Positions 1-8,460 of a stretch of 64,000 nt of DNA are shown one piece after another. The stretch comes from an uncultured Pelagimonas sp. Lineage in GTDB: Bacteria; Pseudomonadota; Alphaproteobacteria; Rhodobacterales; Rhodobacteraceae. The stretch lies in the NCBI GenBank assembly GCA_947499735.1, contig CANMPP010000005.1:1-64000 (forward strand), read 5' to 3'. The notes beneath the pieces are model-generated. The model worked only from the letters and a program-made list of their open reading frames with translations. It did not search any database and was not told where the DNA came from. Position numbers and translations under genes: made by a program. How positions within the stretch are numbered: position 1 is the stretch's first letter; each line of letters begins with the position of its first letter.

Positions 1-213
1 TTCACAAAAAACACAAAAAACATCAAAAAACCAAACAAACTACTGATTATAAACAACTTTTTTCGTCGTATTTTTGTTGGGAAATCCAATTTTGACGCTT
101 TCCGAGGAAGAAATCTGGCGTGAATCATCGTCGAAATGATTCATACGCAGGTTACCCTCAGACTTATCCACAGACTCGCGAAAATCACCCTCGGAATCGC
201 CAACTTTTAGGAA
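1..213. other. AT-rich intergenic region with DnaA box and GANTC cluster
   Basis: No coding sequence is visible. The first 60 bases are strongly A-rich on the plus strand. A perfect DnaA box, TTATCCACA, lies at 164-172, and a weaker TTATAAACA at 47-55. GANTC sites (CcrM methylation targets in alphaproteobacteria) start at 122, 138, 173 and 194, with two more at 211 and 221 just at the gene boundary. Four-base-specified sites are expected about once per 256 bases, so six in about 100 bases is dense. The combination resembles alphaproteobacterial origin or cell-cycle control regions, but the left neighbour is outside the window. Confidence 0.5.
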
Positions 214-1377
214 TCACTCTGATTCACGACCCACCCTCAATCCCGAAGCCAAGAGAAAGGACAGACACAATCCCGGCCCCAAAGCCGAGAGAGCAATGAC
301 CAATCCATAGCCCTCAGCGATAAATCCGATCATGGGCGGACCTAACAAGAATCCGCACAAAGCAACGGTAGACATAAAGGCGATGTTGCTGGCTTCGTTC
401 TCGTCATCCAAAGCCGCGACTGCAGAGACCCCCAATGGAAAGCTCGCTGAAACGCCAAAGCCAATCAGTGCAAATCCAACAAGCGCAACAATCGGGGTCG
501 CCGACAATACTATGACACTTAATCCCACCACTGCCGAACCTATTGTCACGCGCGCCAATAGGACCGATCCAAGTGCATTGCGCAGCGCATCACCGATCAA
601 ACGCCCCCCCGCAAGGCAGAGCGCAAAAACAGTCACAGCAAATCCAGCACCGAAATTCGGCATCACTGTTTCGCCGCTGTAGAACCGCTCTGTCATATAT
701 AGAGCACCCCAGTCATTCATCGCGCCTTCCGCCATAGTGACGAAACACATGCCTGCCCCAATCATCCAAACCACTTTTGGAAAAGATGTCAGACGACGAC
801 GCGCCGTGCTTTGTTGGGATGTATCAGGTTCAAGGCGGACCAGAGATCGGGTGACCCACATTCCAGCCAAACCACTTATAAGAGCGAGTGCGATTTGGAT
901 AAGCCGCGGATCGATCCCGTTCACCGCAGTCGCGATGGCCGACCCCACGCCAAGACCCGCTGCCCAGTATCCATGGCTTCTGCTCATAATCATGGCCCCG
1001 GTGCGCTTTTCATAACGCCCCGCATACAAGTTCAATCCGACCTCAAGGAAAGCAACGACCGAACCCACCGCCGCCAAGGCGAAAAACAGGCTAACGGCAT
1101 TCCACGCAAAGAATGGCAAAGCCAACGCTACAATCTGTATCGGAAAGAAGATCGCAAACATGCGGCGCACACCAACCCGGTCTATGGCGCGGGCCGCGAC
1201 CTGTAATATTGGAAGTAAAGCAATCGGGCTGCCCAAAAGGGCAAGGGCAAGCGTTGCCTTGGACAGGCCCAGCGTACTTTGAACGGTAGGGATCATCGCC
1301 AACCAGCTGCCCAGCGCAATCGGCTGAACAAAGAAGAGGGCCATAATGGGAAGCGGGGAAATTCTATCAGGTGTCAT
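214..1377 (-). CDS. MFS transporter
   Basis: A hydrophobic protein of about 387 residues with the usual twelve-helix pattern of a major facilitator superfamily permease. An RxxDRxGxRR-like loop (RAIDRVGVRR, near residue 65) lies between helices 2 and 3, as in drug/H+ antiporters. The longest frame begins with GTG at 1386; I prefer the ATG at 1377, three codons later, but neither has a strong ribosome binding site. The substrate cannot be inferred; the family includes drug, sugar and metabolite exporters. It is followed leftward by the AT-rich region and preceded by msrQ, 86 bases away, with no sign of shared function. Confidence 0.85.
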   Translation of the reverse strand: MTPDRISPLPIMALFFVQPIALGSWLAMIPTVQSTLGLSKATLALALLGSPIALLPILQVAARAIDRVGVRRMFAIFFPIQIVALALPFFAWNAVSLFFALAAVGSVVAFLEVGLNLYAGRYEKRTGAMIMSRSHGYWAAGLGVGSAIATAVNGIDPRLIQIALALISGLAGMWVTRSLVRLEPDTSQQSTARRRLTSFPKVVWMIGAGMCFVTMAEGAMNDWGALYMTERFYSGETVMPNFGAGFAVTVFALCLAGGRLIGDALRNALGSVLLARVTIGSAVVGLSVIVLSATPIVALVGFALIGFGVSASFPLGVSAVAALDDENEASNIAFMSTVALCGFLLGPPMIGFIAEGYGLVIALSALGPGLCLSFLLASGLRVGRESE

Positions 1378-1472
1378 GAGCGCCACGTTAGCGCTGCACT
1401 TACAAACTGCCAGTGAATTTCCGTGCAGGGATGATGACGCTTATTAGGCTGCCACTCATTTCACCGAATAAC

Positions 1473-2099
1473 TCAGCCCAAAGAAGGCAGACGGTTGACC
1501 ATTTGTCGCGTTGCCGTGTGAACGTAGCGCAGCCGCAGTAACAGCAATAGGATCGTCAGCCCCAAATAGACCAGCGGTTCAACTTGAAACCCCTTCACCA
1601 GCAACACGAAATGCAAACCGCCCAGAAGGCACACCGCATATGTCGCTTTATGTAGCTTACGCCACCGTCCACCCAATTTGCGGATGGACCAATTGTTTGA
1701 CGTCACAGCCAATGGCAGCATCAGCGCGAAACCTGCCATCCCCACAGTTATATAGGGGCGCTTCAGAATGTCCTCGATGATCAGTGCGGGAATCTGAACA
1801 TCCAGTACCAGCCAGACCAAAAGATGCAGCAACACATAAAGAAAGGCGACAAGGCCAATCGCCCGGCGAAACTTGATCAAGTTTACACCAAACACTTGGC
1901 GCAGCGGCGTAATGGCCAGACCCGCAATCAGAAACTGCAAACCGACTTCGCCCAGCCCATGTTCCAAAGTGCGAACAGGATCAGGACCCAATTGATTGGT
2001 GACGCCCAGATAGATCTGCCAAACAGCGGGCAGTGGACCTAGGGCATAGACCAGCCAACTGGGGATATGACGGAAGAACCTGTTCAAACGATCGACCAT
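1473..2099 (-). CDS. msrQ: Heme-binding membrane subunit MsrQ
   Basis: Integral membrane protein of 208 residues of the ferric-reductase-like transmembrane family (YedZ/MsrQ). MsrQ carries heme and passes electrons from the quinone pool to the periplasmic molybdoenzyme MsrP, which repairs oxidised methionines in envelope proteins. Six hydrophobic segments are visible, with histidines inside helices (for example YVLLHLLVWL and WRKLHKATYAV) that fit heme ligation. It starts 13 bases downstream of the msrP stop, so the two form a leftward msrP-msrQ operon. Length and gene order match the family. Confidence 0.93.
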   Translation of the reverse strand: MVDRLNRFFRHIPSWLVYALGPLPAVWQIYLGVTNQLGPDPVRTLEHGLGEVGLQFLIAGLAITPLRQVFGVNLIKFRRAIGLVAFLYVLLHLLVWLVLDVQIPALIIEDILKRPYITVGMAGFALMLPLAVTSNNWSIRKLGGRWRKLHKATYAVCLLGGLHFVLLVKGFQVEPLVYLGLTILLLLLRLRYVHTATRQMVNRLPSLG

Positions 2100-2112
2100 T
2101 TAACAAGACACC

Positions 2113-3012
2113 TTATATGTCCTTGCTCAGATCCATGCCTTCATACATGGGTGCAACTTCGTCATATCCGTTGAACATCAAAGTCGGCTGCCTACTTGCA
2201 AACAGTCCGCCACCCAAGGGACGTTCGGATGCTTGGCTCCAACGGGGATGGCTAACGTTCGGGTTCACATTGCTGTAAAATCCGTATTCACGCGCATTGG
2301 CCTTGTTCCAGCTGGTGGGCGGCTGCGTGTCTATCAGCGTGATGCGGACGATAGATTTAATAGACTTAAACCCGTATTTCCACGGCACGACCAAACGAAT
2401 AGGGCCACCATTCTGGTTTGGCATAGGTTTGCCATAGATACCTGTCGCCATCAGCGTCAATGGATGCATTGCCTCATCCAGGCGCAATCCTTCTACATAA
2501 GGCCAGTCTAGAACTGGGGCCCGCGTGCCCGGCATTTCCTCTGGACGATAGACGGTTTCAAAGGCGACATACTTGGCCTCTGATTTAACTCCGGCCATGT
2601 CCAACAGATCGGCCAATTCGAATCCATTCCATGGAACGACCATGGACCATGCTTCAACACAACGGAAACGATAGATCCGCTCTTCGATGGTCATCTGGGA
2701 CAGGATGTCACCCAGCGCGTAGGATCCGGGCCGATCCACCAATCCATCGATTTCAATCGACCATGGATCTGTTGTCAGCAAATGCGCGTATTGGGCCGGA
2801 TCGCCTTTACCTGTGCCGAACTCATAATAATTGCAGTAAGACGTTATGTCCTCAAAACTATTCGGTTGAAGATCTTGCGCCTGCGCGCGACCAGCGATGG
2901 CCCCGGTTGCGCCAACCCCTGCGATCCCTGCCATGATTTGGCGCCGATTCAGAAACACCCGTTCCGGCGTGACGTCTTTATATCCTAAATCTGCGGTCCA
3001 ACGCTTGGCCAT
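2113..3012 (-). CDS. msrP: Protein-methionine-sulfoxide reductase catalytic subunit MsrP
   Basis: Periplasmic molybdopterin-dependent reductase of the sulfite oxidase fold (YedY/MsrP), about 299 residues. A Tat-type leader carries NRRQIMAG followed by a hydrophobic stretch and an AQA-like cleavage region. The molybdenum-ligating cysteine is in [10 protein letters not shown]. The C-terminal half keeps the conserved [20 protein letters not shown] segment. The longest frame starts at a GTG at 3024; the ATG at 3012 is preferred because GGAG lies at the right distance upstream. It is the first gene of the msrPQ pair; the 130-base gap upstream should hold the promoter. Confidence 0.95.
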   Translation of the reverse strand: MAKRWTADLGYKDVTPERVFLNRRQIMAGIAGVGATGAIAGRAQAQDLQPNSFEDITSYCNYYEFGTGKGDPAQYAHLLTTDPWSIEIDGLVDRPGSYALGDILSQMTIEERIYRFRCVEAWSMVVPWNGFELADLLDMAGVKSEAKYVAFETVYRPEEMPGTRAPVLDWPYVEGLRLDEAMHPLTLMATGIYGKPMPNQNGGPIRLVVPWKYGFKSIKSIVRITLIDTQPPTSWNKANAREYGFYSNVNPNVSHPRWSQASERPLGGGLFASRQPTLMFNGYDEVAPMYEGMDLSKDI

Positions 3013-3145
3013 ATCTTTCTCCACTGCTTTTGAGGGACACTAGATATTTTTTTACGCGTCGCCAGAAAATAAACCTCTGCTCACGTGATTGTGGCCACGG
3101 CGTCAGATACACATGTCGCACCTGTTAAGGTTTTATAAACACAAA

Positions 3146-4663
3146 CTATTCGGCCGCCTGCGTTTCAACCGGTTTATGATAAGACGGGTGCAGATCGTTC
3201 AAATGAACCGATTTGCCATCTCCGCCAACAATCCGCACATGCCGTCTGCGCATCTGGCGCGGCTCTGCAACACCGACAGAATGGGCAATTGTTTCAACCT
3301 CTTTGATCATTGAAGTCGCAAAATTTGCCACCTTTTCCCATTTTTCTTCTGGAACCAGACCCTTTTGAAGATGGGGGTCATGCGTCGTGATGCCTGTGGG
3401 GCATGTATTGCGATCACATTTCAGCGCCTGAATGCAGCCAAGCGAGAACATAAAACCACGGGCCGACACAACGAAATCTGCGCCGGCGCAAATCGCCCAC
3501 GCCACATCACTTGGCCCGATAAGCTTACCGGATGCAACGATACGAATGCGATCATGCATGCCGTATTTGTCGCGCAGATCAACGATCTTAATCAGCGCTT
3601 CGCGCAAAGGCATGCCGACCAAATCCATCAATGGCATCGGCGCCGCACCCGTCCCACCATCACCCCCGTCAATGGTGATAAAGTCAGGCGCGCTTTCCAG
3701 TCCACGCTGCTGAATCAGTTCGAACAGCTCAACAAATGGATCACTGGAGCCCATGCACATCTTAAAGCCAACCGGCTTACCCGTTACTTCGCGAATATGG
3801 CCGATGAAGTCCAAAAGCTCGCCAAAATTGTTGACCTCGCGGTGACGGTTTGGCGAAATCCCGTCCTCACCTGGTTTCAAACCGCGAATTTCGCGAATGT
3901 CTTCGGAAATCTTTGCTGCAGGAAGAATCCCGCCTTTGCCGGGCTTGGCACCTTGGCTCAGCTTGATTTCGAACATCTTGATTTGGTCATGCGCAGCAAT
4001 CGCCCGCAATTTGTCGTCATCCAAATGCCCTTGCTCATCCCGCACCCCATATTTCGCAGTGCCGATCTGATAAACAATGTCGCAACCTGCTTGCAGGTGA
4101 TAGGGCGATACGCCGCCTTCACCTGTGTTGATCCAAACACCGGCAGCCTTAGCACCGCGACTAAGAGATTCAATCGCCGGCTTGGAAATCGCACCATAGC
4201 TCATGCCAGAAATATTAAAGATCGACGGGGCGTGATAGGGCGCACGGGTGAACGGACCGATTTCCAAAGGCTGCGTTTTGGCAAATTGATCTTCCAGCGG
4301 TGGAAACACTGCATTCATGAAGATCGGTGTGCCCGGAACATTCAAACTGCGTGTGGACCCAAACGCAATAGTGTTCCCTTTACCCTTAGACGCGCGATAG
4401 GCCCAATTGCGCTGCGCCCGGTTGAACGGCATTTCTTCACGATCCATCGCAAAGAAATATTGGCGAAAGAACTCACCCAGTTCGGTGAACAAATCCCGAA
4501 ACCGCCCGATAACGGGATAGTTGCGACGGATCGCATCGTCTTTTTGGTTGCGGTCGATGAAGAACAGAACAATGGCCACAACAACGGTCACCATCAGGAT
4601 CAGAACAAAGGCAAGCGCAAGAAATTCTAGAATATGTCCTGCATAGCTCATGGTTTCGCGCAT
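3146..4663 (-). CDS. Membrane-anchored FMN-binding glutamate synthase family protein
   Basis: A 505-residue protein with one N-terminal membrane helix (about residues 10-32) followed by the FMN/Fe-S central domain of glutamate synthase (Glu_synthase family). The FMN-phosphate-binding run GGDGGTGAAP and a cysteine cluster in CIQALKCDRNTCPTG, typical of the [3Fe-4S] site, are present. The amidotransferase domain and the GltD-type NAD(P)H subunit are absent here, so it is not a complete glutamate synthase; the electron donor and substrate are unknown. Start chosen at ATG 4663 behind AGGAGA. It stands alone between clpB and msrP. Similar stand-alone proteins are common in proteobacteria. Confidence 0.88.
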   Translation of the reverse strand: MRETMSYAGHILEFLALAFVLILMVTVVVAIVLFFIDRNQKDDAIRRNYPVIGRFRDLFTELGEFFRQYFFAMDREEMPFNRAQRNWAYRASKGKGNTIAFGSTRSLNVPGTPIFMNAVFPPLEDQFAKTQPLEIGPFTRAPYHAPSIFNISGMSYGAISKPAIESLSRGAKAAGVWINTGEGGVSPYHLQAGCDIVYQIGTAKYGVRDEQGHLDDDKLRAIAAHDQIKMFEIKLSQGAKPGKGGILPAAKISEDIREIRGLKPGEDGISPNRHREVNNFGELLDFIGHIREVTGKPVGFKMCMGSSDPFVELFELIQQRGLESAPDFITIDGGDGGTGAAPMPLMDLVGMPLREALIKIVDLRDKYGMHDRIRIVASGKLIGPSDVAWAICAGADFVVSARGFMFSLGCIQALKCDRNTCPTGITTHDPHLQKGLVPEEKWEKVANFATSMIKEVETIAHSVGVAEPRQMRRRHVRIVGGDGKSVHLNDLHPSYHKPVETQAAE

Positions 4664-4868
4664 TTGGGCTGTTCTCCTGGCTGGCGTTTTGCTCGTGGCT
4701 ACAATGCTTAGATCACAGGAATATTGCAGAAAGCAAAGTTCAAACCACTCAAATTCTTGTGGGAAAAATGTCAGCCTGGAACCATGTCCAGAATTTCAGC
4801 CCGCCCCAACACGGTTTGGCAGCCCAACACATGCGGGGCCGCCAATACGTTTTTACGCTTTGGCCAGA

Positions 4869-7481
4869 TCAATGCACAACAGCATCATCCGGCGCAGGCG
4901 TGTTTGGCGTAGGTTCCGCATCCCCAACGGATAACCCATTGGGCCCAGCGGAAACCGATATGGCATCGCCATCGATGACATCACCCGATAGCAAAAGTTC
5001 CGCCAATGGGTTTTGCAATGCCCTCTGGATCACACGTTTTAGCGGACGTGCCCCAAAAACCGGATCATATCCTTCATCCGCCAACCATGTTTTGGCCGCG
5101 TCATCCAATTCCAGCGTGATGTTGCGCGCAGCCAACCGTTTCAGCAAACGGGCCAACTGAATATCCACGATCCCGTCCATGTCATCCCGTCCAAGCCGAT
5201 CGAAGATGATGGTTTCATCCAGACGATTCAGGAATTCAGGGCGGAAATGCGCGCGAACGGCACTCATGACATCGCGGCGTGCCGCAGTGACGTCCCCATC
5301 TTCGGGCATCTGGCTAAGGGCCTGCGCACCAAGATTGGAGGTCAGGATAATCAGCGTTTGTTTGAAATCCACACTCCGCCCCTGACTGTCTGTCAAAACG
5401 CCGTCATCCAGCACCTGCAGCAACACGTTGAACACGTCTGGATGCGCCTTTTCGACCTCGTCAAACAGTACAACCTGATAAGGTTTTCGCCGCACTGCTT
5501 CAGTCAAAGCGCCACCTTCATCATAGCCAACATAGCCTGGAGGCGCCCCAATCAAGCGGGCCACACTATGTTTTTCCATGTATTCAGACATATCAATGCG
5601 CACCATCGCGCTATCATCGTCAAACAGGAATTCAGCCACGGCTTTGGTCAGTTCGGTCTTCCCAACACCCGTTGGCCCTAGGAACAAAAACGATCCAAGT
5701 GGACGGTTTTCATCATTCAAACCTGCCCGGGCACGCCGTACCGCATTAGAAACCGCGACCACTGCTTCGCTTTGGCCGATGACGCGCTTGTGCAATTCAT
5801 CTTCCATGCGCAACAGTTTCTCACGCTCACCCTCCAGCATCCGGGCCGTTGGAATACCCGTCCAACGCTCTACAACACCTGCGATATGTTCTGGCAAAAC
5901 GGCGTCCTTGACCAAAACATCGCCTGCGGTTTCGTCCTCGGCCAGTTGTTTTTCCAGCTCAGGAATAATGCCATAGGACAATTCGCCTGCACGACCCAAA
6001 TTGCCTTCGCGTTTGGCGATATCCAATTCGGCGCGCGCCCGATCAAGACGTTCCTTCAAGGCCTGCGCCCCTGCCAGCGTATCCCGCTCGGCCTGCCAAA
6101 TCGCCGTCATTTCTGCGCTGGATTCTTGTAAATCCGCCAGATCTTTTTCAAGCTTAGCCAACCGATCCTGAGACGCCAGATCCTCTTCCAAACGCAGCGC
6201 TTCGACCTCAATCTGCTTTTGCAGAATATCGCGGTCCAGCGCATCCAACTCTTCTGGTTTACTGTCCACTTCCATACGCAGGCGCGACGCAGCTTCGTCC
6301 ATCAGATCAATGGCCTTATCTGGCAAAAACCGATCCGTAATATAACGGTGCGACAGAGTGGCCGCACTGACCAAAGAACTGTCCGAAATCCGCACGCCGT
6401 GATGCAGTTCGTATTTTTCCTTGATTCCACGCAGTATGGATATCGTATCTGGCACTGTTGGCTCTTCTACAACCAAGGGCTGAAACCGGCGCGCCAAAGC
6501 TGGGTCTTTTTCCACATGTTTGCGATATTCATCCAATGTGGTCGCCCCAACGCAATGCAATTCCCCGCGGGCCAGCGCAGGTTTCAGCAAGTTGGACGCA
6601 TCCATTGCACCATCCGCCTTGCCCGCGCCAACCAGCGTGTGCATTTCATCGATAAATAACACCACTTCACCCGCGGCCGCCGTCACTTCGGACAAAATCG
6701 CCTTCAGGCGTTCTTCGAATTCACCGCGATATTTCGCGCCTGCAATCAACGCGCCCATATCCAGCGACAAAAGGCTTTTGTTGCGAAGAGATTCCGGCAC
6801 ATCGCCGTTCACAATCCGCAGGGCCAGACCTTCTGCAATCGCAGTCTTTCCGACGCCTGGTTCACCAATCAGAACAGGGTTGTTTTTGGTACGGCGCGAC
6901 AAAACCTGCATAGCGCGGCGAATTTCCTCATCACGTCCGATGATCGGATCAATTTTGCCTGCGCGTGCCGCTTCGGTCAGATCCGTTGCATAGCGTTTTA
7001 GCGCATCATAACCTTCTTCCGCATTCGCACTGTCGGCTGTGCGACCTTTTCGAATGTCGTTGATCGCCTCGTTTAGCTTTTGCGCGCTGACAGCCCCTGC
7101 CTCTAAAGCATCTTTGGCCGGGGATTTGATCATGGCCAACGCCATAAGAATGCGTTCCGCAGGAACAAAACTGTCACCTGCCTTTTTCGCAATCTTTTCC
7201 GCCTCGTCCAACACCTTGCCCGTTGCGCTGTCCAGATAGACCTGACCCGCATCGCCGGACACAACTGGAATTTTGGCCAGCCTCATTTCCAGCGCCTCGC
7301 GCACGCGCCCAGTCGCACCGCCAGATTTGGCAATCAAATTGCTGGCCAAGCCCTGATCATCATCAAGTAATGCTTTTAGAATGTGCTCGGGTGCAAGTTT
7401 TTGGTGGCTTTCGCGCATCGCAATGGTCTGCGCGGCCTGAATGAACCCGCGTGAGCGTTCTGTGAACTTATCCAAGTTCAT
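4869..7481 (-). CDS. clpB: ATP-dependent disaggregase ClpB
   Basis: Full-length ClpB/Hsp104 (870 residues), the AAA+ ring that pulls aggregated proteins apart together with DnaK. In order: N-terminal Clp repeat domain, AAA1 with Walker [10 protein letters not shown] and Walker [11 protein letters not shown], the long coiled-coil middle domain (about residues 400-520) that separates ClpB from ClpA/ClpC, AAA2 with GPTGVGKTE and [16 protein letters not shown], and the D2-small domain with GARPLKR. There is no ClpP-binding loop to see. The start at 7481 follows GGAGAACG. A sigma-32-type promoter at 7555-7583 points to heat-shock control. The ~200-base downstream gap has only a weak hairpin near 4778-4793. 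Confidence 0.97.
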   Translation of the reverse strand: MNLDKFTERSRGFIQAAQTIAMRESHQKLAPEHILKALLDDDQGLASNLIAKSGGATGRVREALEMRLAKIPVVSGDAGQVYLDSATGKVLDEAEKIAKKAGDSFVPAERILMALAMIKSPAKDALEAGAVSAQKLNEAINDIRKGRTADSANAEEGYDALKRYATDLTEAARAGKIDPIIGRDEEIRRAMQVLSRRTKNNPVLIGEPGVGKTAIAEGLALRIVNGDVPESLRNKSLLSLDMGALIAGAKYRGEFEERLKAILSEVTAAAGEVVLFIDEMHTLVGAGKADGAMDASNLLKPALARGELHCVGATTLDEYRKHVEKDPALARRFQPLVVEEPTVPDTISILRGIKEKYELHHGVRISDSSLVSAATLSHRYITDRFLPDKAIDLMDEAASRLRMEVDSKPEELDALDRDILQKQIEVEALRLEEDLASQDRLAKLEKDLADLQESSAEMTAIWQAERDTLAGAQALKERLDRARAELDIAKREGNLGRAGELSYGIIPELEKQLAEDETAGDVLVKDAVLPEHIAGVVERWTGIPTARMLEGEREKLLRMEDELHKRVIGQSEAVVAVSNAVRRARAGLNDENRPLGSFLFLGPTGVGKTELTKAVAEFLFDDDSAMVRIDMSEYMEKHSVARLIGAPPGYVGYDEGGALTEAVRRKPYQVVLFDEVEKAHPDVFNVLLQVLDDGVLTDSQGRSVDFKQTLIILTSNLGAQALSQMPEDGDVTAARRDVMSAVRAHFRPEFLNRLDETIIFDRLGRDDMDGIVDIQLARLLKRLAARNITLELDDAAKTWLADEGYDPVFGARPLKRVIQRALQNPLAELLLSGDVIDGDAISVSAGPNGLSVGDAEPTPNTPAPDDAVVH

Positions 7482-7554
7482 ATCGTTCTCCTTTTACAAG
7501 CCTTCCCGGTGGAATGCCCGATTTCGGCACAGTCCGTGGGAACCTCACACAGAA

Positions 7555-7583
7555 ACATGTGGTGAAATCCTATGTATTTCAAG
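7555..7583 (-). promoter_or_regulatory. Sigma-32 (RpoH) type promoter of clpB
   Basis: Read on the minus strand there is CTTGAAA, then 14 bases, then CCACATGT. The RpoH consensus is CTTGAA, a 13-15 base spacer, and CCCCATNT, so the -10 matches at all but one specified position. It lies about 75 bases upstream of the clpB ATG, a normal distance for a heat-shock leader. clpB is a classic RpoH target, which supports the call. Confidence 0.65.
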
Positions 7584-7687
7584 GTCACAAGACGCAGCGC
7601 GTTCCCCATATTCTGGATAAACCGCAACTGAACCTTGAGACAAAGATCAAAGGCCAGTATGCAGCGGCAAACCCCAAGGAGATATGA

Positions 7688-8419
7688 ATGATGCAAAGCC
7701 CTGTTGCCGACGACCGCCTGATTGTTGCTATGGATGTGCCAAACGCATTGGCGGGACTAAAACTGGCACAGGATCTTGGCGATAGCGTATCTTTTTACAA
7801 AATCGGTCTTGGCATGCTGACCGGCGGCGGATTGGCCTTGGCAAACGAGCTGAAAAGCGAAATGGGCAAGCGTATCTTCTTGGATATGAAACTGTTCGAT
7901 ATTGGCGCCACAGTTGAAAACGCCGTCCGTGGTTTGGCGCAGTTTGATCTGGATTTTCTAACTGTTCACGGGGATCCTTATGTGGTGAAGGCCGCAAAAG
8001 AAGGGGCTGCGGGCAAGGATCTAAAGATCCTCGCAGTGACAATTCTGACATCACTGGATCGCGACGACCTAGACGGTGCCTTGATCAAAGAGGGTGCGAT
8101 TTCAGATCTGGTACAGGAACGAGCAGGAAATGCATTTGCAGCGGGCGCGGATGGGATCATTGCATCACCACAAGAGGCCGCTTTGGTTCGCGCACTGCCA
8201 GAGGCCGAAGGCAAACTGATCGTCACACCCGGCGTGCGTCCCGTTGGCGCAGATCTAGGTGACCAGAAGCGGATCGCAACACCTGCACAGGCGATTGCAA
8301 ATGGTGCGGATCACGTGGTTGTGGGTCGTCCGATTTGGAAATCCGACAATCCAGCGCAAGCCGCTCGCGACATTGTTGCAGAAATTAACAGCCCGCAGGC
8401 AAAACGTTCCAACCACTGA
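7688..8419 (+). CDS. pyrF: Orotidine 5'-phosphate decarboxylase
   Basis: Catalyses the last step of UMP synthesis, decarboxylating OMP to UMP. The 243-residue protein has the substrate-binding MDVPN segment near the N-terminus, the catalytic Asp-Lys-x-x-Asp pattern in FLDMKLFDIG, and the C-terminal phosphate-binding motifs TPGVRP and VVGRPI. Two adjacent ATG codons (7688 and 7691) both suit the AAGGAG at 7676-7681. It diverges from clpB across about 200 bases and converges on the exopolysaccharide operon, with a shared hairpin terminator between them. Confidence 0.96.
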   Translation: MMQSPVADDRLIVAMDVPNALAGLKLAQDLGDSVSFYKIGLGMLTGGGLALANELKSEMGKRIFLDMKLFDIGATVENAVRGLAQFDLDFLTVHGDPYVVKAAKEGAAGKDLKILAVTILTSLDRDDLDGALIKEGAISDLVQERAGNAFAAGADGIIASPQEAALVRALPEAEGKLIVTPGVRPVGADLGDQKRIATPAQAIANGADHVVVGRPIWKSDNPAQAARDIVAEINSPQAKRSNH

Positions 8420-8425
8420 TGGCTG

Positions 8426-8447
8426 GCCGGGCTGAAACACGCCCGGC
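8426..8447. terminator. Hairpin between convergent pyrF and the EPS operon
   Basis: Perfect 7-bp inverted repeat GCCGGGC / GCCCGGC with an 8-base loop, sitting exactly between two convergent stop codons. On the plus strand only a short TTT follows, so the U-tract is weak. Position and GC-rich stem suggest a bidirectional terminator. Confidence 0.6.
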
Positions 8448-8460
8448 GATCACGTTTCCT

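Noticed and set aside
3365-4630. A 421-codon open frame on the plus strand
   Set aside because: It lies antisense to the FMN glutamate-synthase-like gene, which has clear motifs. The antisense product has no recognisable domain and reflects codon bias of the real gene.
7478-7696. A 72-codon minus-strand frame upstream of clpB
   Set aside because: It covers the RpoH promoter and clpB leader and overlaps the pyrF start; no protein-like features.
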